This document shows, one piece after another, positions 58,790 to 64,000 of a stretch of DNA of 64,000 nucleotides. The number at the start of each line of letters is the position of its first letter. Within the stretch, counting starts at the first letter, position 1. Source of the DNA: Chersky-806 sp036502405 (GTDB taxonomy: Bacteria; Actinomycetota; Acidimicrobiia; IMCC26256; JAENVU01); NCBI GenBank assembly GCA_036502405.1, contig DASXYP010000049.1, positions 1 to 64,000 on the forward strand. The letters are read 5' to 3'. A model generated the notes under the pieces. It ran no database searches and was not told the DNA's origin. It was given only the letters and a program-made list of their open reading frames with translations. The translations under genes were made by a program, and so were the position numbers.

Positions 58790-60088
58790 TCAGACCGGAC
58801 CTGACGGTGACACGAACGCATCGAGGGGCAGGATCAAGGCGAACACTGTCGGCCCCGTGTGCTCCAGCACCAGCCGGCCGCCCTCGGCCTCGGCCAGCGC
58901 CCGGGCGAGCGCGAGCCCGACCCCGTGGCCGCGCCCCGATCGCCGCTCGAAGATCCGGCGCGGATCGAGGGGCGGCGAACCCTCGTCACGCACCTCGATC
59001 ACGAGCGCCGGCGGCGTGGTGCCGCGCGCGCTGATGGATACGACCCCCACCCCGTGCCGGCCGGCATTGGCAATCAGCACGTCGATGATCTGGCGGACCG
59101 CCGGCACGGCGACGGTCGGAGCAGGAACGTCCTCGTCGACGTGCACGCGCAAGGGTCGGCCCTGGGCGGCGAATCGGCCGTGCCAGTGCTCCTCGGTGTC
59201 GCGCACCAGGCTACGGATCTCGAGCGGGACCCGTTCGACGTCGGTGTCGCGGGCCAGCCGGAGGAGATCGTCGACGGTTGCCTCGAGGCGGTCAATCGGC
59301 GGGAGCAGGTCCTCGAGCACCGCGCGCGCGTCGCCCTCCGGCTCCAGCAGGGCCGTCTCGACCTGCACGCGGAGCCCGGCAATCGGCGTCCGGAGCTGAT
59401 GCGACGCGTCGGCGCTGAACGCGCGCTCGCGGCTGATGAGGTTGCCAAGGCGCGCCGAGGTGCCGTCCAGCGCATCGCCGAGCTGGTCGAGCTCGTCGAT
59501 GCCGGAGGACTCGGTGCGGGCCGAGAGGTCTCCCGCGCCGAGCCGTTGCGCGGTATCGACCAGGCTGTCGATCGGATGGGTGAGTCGGCGGGCCTGCCAC
59601 CACGCGAGCACCGTGGCCACTGCGACCGCGCCCGCCGCGATCACGAGCATGACGAGCCAGGCGTGTCTCGTGCGATCGACGACGAGGTCCGCGGGCCCGT
59701 TGGCGCGCAACGCGCCGACCACTGTGCCGTCGCCATTGATCGGAACCGCCGCCACGGTGCGGCTTCCGATCCGCGTGTCCGCGGCGTCGCCGCCGAGCGC
59801 GCTTCGAGTCGCCACATCGGCGCGTGCCGGTCCAGACCCACCGATGCGCCGTCCGGCGGCGTCGTAGACGCCGAAGTGCGTCGAGCCGTCGGGGCGAATA
59901 CGCACGGCACGACCATGCACGACGTCGCGGGTGGAAACCGACGAACGGGCCTCGTTTGCGGTGCGTTCGAGCTGGAGCACGGCTTCACCTTCATACAGGT
60001 GCGCAATCGCGAACGAGAGCGGAACCCCCAGGACGAGCAGCGCCACCACCGTCACACCGACGATCGATGCGACGACCCGACGCCTCAA
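58790..60088 (-). CDS. Sensor histidine kinase (orphan, TTG start)
   Basis: The 432-residue kinase has helix 1 (SIVGVTVVALLVLGVPLSF), an outer sensor of about 110 residues, helix 2 (WLVMLVIAAGAVAVATVLAW), HAMP, phospho-acceptor box DASHQLRTPIAGL and a HATPase domain (IDVLIANAGRHG, VRDEGSPPLDP, GRGHGVGLALA). It should phosphorylate a response regulator, but none is adjacent. The start is TTG at 60088, overlapping the TGA of a 24-codon leader ORF, with no other start in frame upstream. The ECF fusion gene begins 46 bases after its stop, so the three may be one transcription unit. The signal is unknown. Confidence 0.88.
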   Translation of the reverse strand: MRRRVVASIVGVTVVALLVLGVPLSFAIAHLYEGEAVLQLERTANEARSSVSTRDVVHGRAVRIRPDGSTHFGVYDAAGRRIGGSGPARADVATRSALGGDAADTRIGSRTVAAVPINGDGTVVGALRANGPADLVVDRTRHAWLVMLVIAAGAVAVATVLAWWQARRLTHPIDSLVDTAQRLGAGDLSARTESSGIDELDQLGDALDGTSARLGNLISRERAFSADASHQLRTPIAGLRVQVETALLEPEGDARAVLEDLLPPIDRLEATVDDLLRLARDTDVERVPLEIRSLVRDTEEHWHGRFAAQGRPLRVHVDEDVPAPTVAVPAVRQIIDVLIANAGRHGVGVVSISARGTTPPALVIEVRDEGSPPLDPRRIFERRSGRGHGVGLALARALAEAEGGRLVLEHTGPTVFALILPLDAFVSPSGPV

Positions 60089-60159
60089 CCGGCACCTGCA
60101 GGGTCAGCGGCGCGTAGTAGGGATCGCGTCGCGTCGCCCGCGTGCACTCCCGCGCTCAT
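60085..60159 (-). CDS. Predicted leader peptide ORF upstream of the histidine kinase
   Basis: This 24-residue ORF (MSAGVHAGDATRSLLRAADP...) starts at ATG 60159, 6 nt after TACCCT (60171-60166), the typical leaderless layout in this window. Its TGA at 60085-60087 overlaps the kinase TTG in a TTGA quartet, which would couple kinase translation to reading of the leader. The ORF has no known homology, and the region is antisense to nothing. It could be a real small peptide or the decayed 5' end of an earlier start. Ribosome profiling or mass spectrometry would decide. Confidence 0.4.
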   Translation of the reverse strand: MSAGVHAGDATRSLLRAADPAGAG

Positions 60160-60165
60160 CGAGTC

Positions 60166-60171
60166 AGGGTA
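60166..60171 (-). promoter_or_regulatory. Predicted -10 box of the leader-kinase transcript
   Basis: TACCCT read on the minus strand lies 6 nt before ATG 60159. Confidence 0.4.
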
Positions 60172-60260
60172 CGAGACCCCGTCACGGGCGCGACACACCG
60201 CAGGCGCAGAAATTGCCGTTCGATAACCCGCGTCGCAGGGGTCGCTGTCGTCGTCGTTCC

Positions 60261-60266
60261 TAAGTT
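60261..60266 (+). promoter_or_regulatory. Predicted -10 box of the lipoprotein/ABC operon
   Basis: TAAGTT lies 35 nt upstream of ATG 60302. It is in the same gap as the leader ORF promoter, which reads in the opposite direction. Confidence 0.35.
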
Positions 60267-60301
60267 CGACGAGCATCGTCGCCGACCTCCGGAACGCTTC
60301 C

Positions 60302-60880
60302 ATGATCCGTCGCACTGTGGCCGCCGCGATCGTCCTTGCGCTTTCCGTCGCGACAGGCGCGTGCAGCTCGAGCTCGTCGTCCGGCACCAGCGCGTCCTCG
60401 AAGGCCCAGGACGTGAGTCCCGCCGGGGATATCCCCGACACGCAGGCGTTCGTGGCGTACTCGGTTCCTGGCGGCTACGCGATCAAGGTGCCCGAAGGGT
60501 GGGCGCGCGCGACCCTTGGGACGGAGACGACGTTCACCAACCACTTCAACACGGTGTCCGTCGGCACGATGCCGGGCGCGGCGCCGACGCCGGCGACCGT
60601 CCGCGCGGGAGTTGTCCCGGCGCTTCGGCGCAGCGTCCCCGGTTTCGTGCTGGGTCGGGTCGACACCGTGCCGGTCCCCGCCGGTGCGGCGGTCGTGACC
60701 AGCTACCGCGCCGAGTCGCCCGCCGACTCCGTCACCGGCAAGCGCGTCGCGCTCGACGTGCAGCGCTACGACGTCGCCCACGCCGGCACCGTCGCGACCA
60801 TCACGGTCTCTGCGCCGCACGGTTCCGACAATGTCGACGCCTGGAGGACGATCACGAGATCGTTCACGTGGACGCCGTGA
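60302..60880 (+). CDS. Hypothetical lipoprotein of an ABC efflux operon
   Basis: The 192-residue protein has lipobox VATGAC (Cys21), a serine-rich linker, and a compact domain with AYSVPGGYAIKVPEGWARA and TVATITVSAPHGSDNVDAW. The VPEGW and late hydrophobic strand resemble LpqN/Mog1/PsbP-like lipoproteins; that relation is tentative. It is predicted to be anchored on the outer membrane leaflet. Its TGA overlaps the GTG of the first ATPase gene (GTGA at 60877-60880), which implies it belongs to the ABC system, perhaps as an extracytoplasmic partner for the FtsX-type permease. Confidence 0.7.
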   Translation: MIRRTVAAAIVLALSVATGACSSSSSSGTSASSKAQDVSPAGDIPDTQAFVAYSVPGGYAIKVPEGWARATLGTETTFTNHFNTVSVGTMPGAAPTPATVRAGVVPALRRSVPGFVLGRVDTVPVPAGAAVVTSYRAESPADSVTGKRVALDVQRYDVAHAGTVATITVSAPHGSDNVDAWRTITRSFTWTP

Positions 60881-61542
60881 CGGCCTTGCTCGAGGCCCGT
60901 GATCTCTATCGCTTCTACCACTCGGCCACCGAGGAGACGCTGGCGCTGCGCGGCGTCTCGTTGCACGTCGACGCGGGTGAGATCGTCGCGGTGACCGGCC
61001 CGTCCGGTTCGGGCAAGTCCACCCTGCTCGCCTGCCTGGCCGGGCTGGACGAGCCGGACGGTGGCTCGGTCCGGGTCGACGGCGAGATCCTCTCGCACCG
61101 CCCCGAAGCGAGCCGGGCCGCGGTCCGGGCGGCGCGGATCGGCGTGCTGTTCCAATCGGTGAACCTGCTCCAGCACCTCACCGTGGCTCAGAACATCCGG
61201 CTCGCGCAGCAGCTCGCGCCGGGCTCCCGACGAGCGGAGTCACTGGACGCGATCCTGACCGAGCTCGACATCGAGACTCGCCGCCGGGCCTACCCGTCCG
61301 AGCTGTCGGGGGGTGAGCTCGCACGTGCGGGACTCGCCGTCGCGGTCGCGAACGACCCGGTGCTGCTGCTCGCCGACGAACCGACCGGTGAGCTCGACCA
61401 GGAGACGGCGAGCCACGTCATCACGCACCTTCGACGTCGTGCCCGCGCCGGCACCGCGACGGTCGTGGTGACGCACAGTGACGAGGTCGCGGCGGCGGCC
61501 GATCGCGTGATCGCGCTCCGGGACGGGCGGATCGCGTCATGA
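60877..61542 (+). CDS. ABC transporter ATP-binding protein (LolD/MacB type)
   Basis: The 221-residue ATPase has Walker A GPSGSGKST, Q-loop LFQSVNLLQHLTV, signature LSGGELARA, Walker B VLLLADEPTGELDQ and H-loop VVVTHSD. The EPTGELD segment and length identify the LolD/MacB/FtsE class, which pairs with FtsX-type permeases as mechanotransmission rather than simple transport. The chosen GTG at 60877 overlaps the upstream stop; a GTG at 60868 is also in frame. The next ATPase gene overlaps its stop by ATGA. Confidence 0.9.
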   Translation: MTALLEARDLYRFYHSATEETLALRGVSLHVDAGEIVAVTGPSGSGKSTLLACLAGLDEPDGGSVRVDGEILSHRPEASRAAVRAARIGVLFQSVNLLQHLTVAQNIRLAQQLAPGSRRAESLDAILTELDIETRRRAYPSELSGGELARAGLAVAVANDPVLLLADEPTGELDQETASHVITHLRRRARAGTATVVVTHSDEVAAAADRVIALRDGRIAS

Positions 61543-62246
61543 CCGACGCCGCGCTGGCCCGGTGCTCGAACGTGGCCCGGACGTACGGGTCCGGACGCGG
61601 CGCGGTCGTTGCGCTCCACCGGGCCTCGTGCGCGATTGCGCCGGGCGACCGCATCGCGATCATCGGACCGTCGGGCTCGGGCAAGTCGACGCTGCTCCAC
61701 CTGATCTCGGGCCTCGACACCCCGACCACCGGCACGGTCACCTGGCCGGCGATCGGGCCCCGAGACGCGCTCCGGCCCGGTCCGGTCGCGCTCGTGCTCC
61801 AGGGACCGAGCCTGCTTCCGCCGCTGAACGTCCTGGAGAACGTCGCGCTCCCGCTGCTCCTCCAAGGCGTGAAGCTCGAGGAGGCGAACACCCGCGCCGT
61901 CGCCGCGCTCGCCCGGCTGGACCTCGCCGAGCTGGGCGACCAGCTCCCCGAAGAGCTGTCAGGGGGTCAGGCCCAGCGGGTGTCGATCGCGCGTGCGATC
62001 AGCCCCCGTCCGCGCCTGCTGCTCGCCGACGAGCCGACCGGTCAGCTCGATCAGGCCACCGCCGCGACCATCGCGGAGACACTCGTCGCGGTGGCGGACG
62101 AGATCGGGGCAGCCCTCGTCGTCGCCACTCACGACCTCACGGTCGCGGACCATCTGGACCAGGTGTGGTCCATGCGCGACGGACGGCTCACGAGCCCGTC
62201 GTCCGCGGGCGGCGACGATCGCCGCGAGGAATCGTGCCCAGCCTGA
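61539..62246 (+). CDS. ABC transporter ATP-binding protein (second LolD/MacB-type)
   Basis: The 235-residue ATPase has Walker A GPSGSGKST, signature LSGGQAQRV, Walker B LLLADEPTGQLDQ and H-loop VVATHDL. It is a second MacB-type subunit next to the first, so the two probably form a heterodimer for the following permease. That is inferred from the order alone. Its ATG overlaps the stop of the first ATPase (ATGA at 61539-61542). The FtsX-type permease gene starts inside its 3' end, at GTG 62234, 13 bases before the ATPase TGA is complete. Confidence 0.9.
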   Translation: MTDAALARCSNVARTYGSGRGAVVALHRASCAIAPGDRIAIIGPSGSGKSTLLHLISGLDTPTTGTVTWPAIGPRDALRPGPVALVLQGPSLLPPLNVLENVALPLLLQGVKLEEANTRAVAALARLDLAELGDQLPEELSGGQAQRVSIARAISPRPRLLLADEPTGQLDQATAATIAETLVAVADEIGAALVVATHDLTVADHLDQVWSMRDGRLTSPSSAGGDDRREESCPA

Positions 62247-64000
62247 CCTGGCTGCGGGCGCTCGTCACGCGCCAGGGCGCCCGGGTGGTCGCGACTGCGG
62301 CGGGCGTTGCCGTGGCGGTCGCGCTCTTCGCATCGATCGGAGCGTTCCTCGCCGCCTCGAAGGCCACCATGACCCGTCGGGCCGTGCAGAGCGTGACCGT
62401 CGACTGGCAGGTCGAGGTGCAACCGAACGCGAGCACCCCGGCGATCCTGCGGGCGGTCCGCTCTCGTGCCACCGCCACCGCCACCGTCGGCGTCGCGTCC
62501 ACGACCGGCCTCCAGGCCCGGACGGGCGGTTCGACGCAGGCCACGGGACCAGGGGTCGTGCTCGGCCTCCCGTCGCGCTACCCCGCGACGTTCCCGGGGG
62601 TGATCCGCCGGCTCGCGGGCACCCCGAGCGGCGTGCTCGTGACCCAGCAGACCGCAGCGAACCTGCACGTGACCCCGGGTGACCCGATCACCATCGGGCG
62701 TGACGGCCTCCCCGTGGCCACCGTTCGCGTGCAGGGCGTCGTCGACCTCCCGCAGGCCGACTCGCTCTTCCAGCGCGTGGGCGCGCCGCCGGGCAGCCAG
62801 CCGCAGGCTCCCCCCGACAACGTCGTCCTGCTCCCCGCTCCCGCCTGGCACACGGTGTTCGACCCGCTCGCGGCGCGCCGCCCGGACCTCGTCCACACAC
62901 AGATCCACGCCCGGCTCCCCCGCGACCTCCCGGCCGACCCGGCCGCCGCGTTCACCCGCGTGGACGGGGCGGCCCACAACCTCGAGGCGTCGGTGTCCGG
63001 CGGGGCACTGGTCGGCGACAACCTCGGCGCGACGCTCAGCGCGGCTCGGGACGACGCGCTCTATGCACAGGTGCTGTTCCTGTTCCTCGGCGTCCCCGGG
63101 ATCGCGCTCGCCGCGCTGTTGACCGCGGCAGTCGCGCGCTCGGGGGCGCAGCGGCGGCGGCGCGAGCAGGCCCTGGTGCGGACCCGTGGCGCCACGCCGG
63201 CCCTCATCGTCCGCTTCGCGCTCGCCGAGGCGCTCGTCGTCGGCGGGCTCGGCGCAGTGCTCGGCATCGGTGCCGCGCTCGCAGTCGGGGCGACGAGCTT
63301 CGGCGACGCCGGGTTCGGCGCCACGGGGCATGCGGCCGCGGTCTGGTTCGCGGCGGCCGCCGCGGTCGGGCTCGGGATCGCGGTTGCGGTCATCGTCGTG
63401 CCGACCTGGCTGGACTCGCGCCGACTGACGGTCGCGCGGGCGCGGCTGACGTTCGGGGCAGAGCGCGCGCCACGGTGGCTCCGCGGCGGACTCGACCTGC
63501 TGCTGCTCGCCGCCGCGTACATCGTGTTCTGGCTCACCAGCCGCAACGGATACCAGCTGGTCCTGGCCCCCGAAGGGACGCCCGCGATCTCGGTCAGCTA
63601 CTGGGCGCTCGCGGGGCCGGCCCTCCTCTGGCTGGGCGCCGGCCTGCTCGCGTGGCGGCTCGCGTACTGGGGCCTCGCGGCCGGGCGGGCCGTGGTCACG
63701 CGCGTCATCCGTCCTGTCGCCGGCGGCCTGTCCGGGACCGTGGCCGCCACCATGGCGCGGCAGCGCCGCCTGTTGGCCGGCGCCCTGGCGCTCGTGGCGC
63801 TCAGCGTGGCGTTCGCAGGTTCGACCGCCGGGTTCAACCGCACCTACCGGACCCAGGCCGAGGTCGACGCTCAGCTGACGAACGGCGGCGACGTCACCGT
63901 GAGCGAGGCCCCCGGCTCCACCTCTGGTCCGAGCGTCGCCCGCCTGGCAGCCATCCACGGTGTGCGTCGCGTCGAGCCGCTCGTGCACCGCTACGCGTAT
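62234..64000 (+). CDS. ABC transporter permease, FtsX-type (3' end outside window)
   Basis: The frame is open from GTG 62234 to the last base, at least 589 residues, without a stop. It starts PSLTWLRALVTRQGARVV and has a first helix at 18-40. A large extracytoplasmic domain follows (about residues 45-270), then an FtsX core with QVLFLFLGVPGIALAALLTA and RTRGATPALIVRFALAEALV, further helices and a second outer region at the window edge. With the two ATPases and lipoprotein upstream it forms a MacB-like efflux or mechanotransmission system. AGGA 5 nt before the GTG is the ribosome site. The gene overlaps the ATPase gene by 13 bases. Confidence 0.88.
   Translation, partial: MPSLTWLRALVTRQGARVVATAAGVAVAVALFASIGAFLAASKATMTRRAVQSVTVDWQVEVQPNASTPAILRAVRSRATATATVGVASTTGLQARTGGSTQATGPGVVLGLPSRYPATFPGVIRRLAGTPSGVLVTQQTAANLHVTPGDPITIGRDGLPVATVRVQGVVDLPQADSLFQRVGAPPGSQPQAPPDNVVLLPAPAWHTVFDPLAARRPDLVHTQIHARLPRDLPADPAAAFTRVDGAAHNLEASVSGGALVGDNLGATLSAARDDALYAQVLFLFLGVPGIALAALLTAAVARSGAQRRRREQALVRTRGATPALIVRFALAEALVVGGLGAVLGIGAALAVGATSFGDAGFGATGHAAAVWFAAAAAVGLGIAVAVIVVPTWLDSRRLTVARARLTFGAERAPRWLRGGLDLLLLAAAYIVFWLTSRNGYQLVLAPEGTPAISVSYWALAGPALLWLGAGLLAWRLAYWGLAAGRAVVTRVIRPVAGGLSGTVAATMARQRRLLAGALALVALSVAFAGSTAGFNRTYRTQAEVDAQLTNGGDVTVSEAPGSTSGPSVARLAAIHGVRRVEPLVHRYAY

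Noticed and set aside
60089..60301. A missing response-regulator gene or remnant upstream of the kinase at 58790-60088
   Set aside because: No receiver or winged-helix motif is found in any frame of this gap; only the 24-codon leader ORF and promoter elements are visible.
1..64000. tRNA, rRNA, CRISPR arrays, insertion sequences or phage integration sites
   Set aside because: No TTCGA-loop tRNA pattern, rRNA core sequence, regularly spaced repeat or transposase motif was found on reading either strand.

Overview
This is 64 kb of high-GC (about 70 percent) chromosome with short intergenic gaps, many GTG starts, frequent ATGA/GTGA stop-start overlaps and strongly GC3-biased codons. It fits an actinobacterium (Actinomycetota). 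A short HU without the lysine/alanine-rich tail of mycobacterial or streptomycete homologues, together with acyl-CoA metabolism genes and a Rv2325c/Rv2326c-like ECF transporter, is compatible with an Acidimicrobiia-type lineage; the rank below phylum is inference. No rRNA, tRNA, CRISPR, insertion sequence or phage gene was recognised.

Layout. 1-8.7 kb: housekeeping genes (NTF2-like 3' end, ABC-2 exporter pair, NUDIX hydrolase, SDR, HU, DinG-like helicase, MaoC hydratase, SurE-like lipoprotein, gluconokinase, MarR). 8.7-20.5 kb: a DHA2-type exporter next to the MarR gene, a polytopic GT-C-like protein, a flippase-like protein, an acyl-CoA synthetase, a zinc alcohol dehydrogenase, an alpha/beta-hydrolase plus GH38 mannosidase operon and an SDR. 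20.6-27.5 kb: a tight operon of hydantoinase/oxoprolinase B and A subunits, a PQQ-dehydrogenase-like lipoprotein and a carboxyltransferase. 27.5-34.4 kb: a methyltransferase and a MerR regulator sharing a symmetric divergent promoter, an ATP-dependent DNA ligase, MarR, a GH5 lipoprotein, two oxidoreductases and the 3' stub of an aldehyde dehydrogenase gene. 34.4-41.3 kb: a regulatory block (orphan FtsX-type permease, small membrane protein, large LAL-type LuxR regulator, lone receiver, NarL-type regulator). 41.5-45.2 kb: a plus-strand cassette (aldo/keto reductase, hibernation-factor-like protein, 3-hydroxyisobutyrate-dehydrogenase-like protein, alpha/beta hydrolase), then a decayed histidine kinase. 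45.3-55.9 kb: a COG4705 membrane protein, two beta-propeller lipoproteins, an OmpR/HisKA two-component system, a PAP2 phosphatase and three GT-C-like membrane proteins. 55.9-60.2 kb: an ECF transporter (EcfT plus one fused S-A-A polypeptide) and a histidine kinase preceded by a leader ORF. 60.3-64 kb: a lipoprotein and an ABC efflux system (two ATPases and an FtsX-type permease cut by the window end).

The most notable non-coding signals are four copies of an 11-bp-period direct repeat, CTGAA(C/G)-N5-CTGAA(C/G). They lie only in the upstream regions of the COG4705 gene, the propeller lipoprotein operon, the response-regulator gene and the PAP2 operon, and together they look like the regulon of the embedded two-component system. 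TAnnnT-type -10 boxes 6-8 nt before start codons recur through the window and imply widespread leaderless transcription.

Likely cooperation, as inference: the 45-56 kb block looks like an envelope-stress or envelope-glycan module under one two-component system. The 41.5-44.8 kb cassette appears to have been inserted between a NarL-type regulator and its now decayed kinase. The 20.6-27.5 kb operon looks like a catabolic unit for a cyclic amide or ketone-type substrate.
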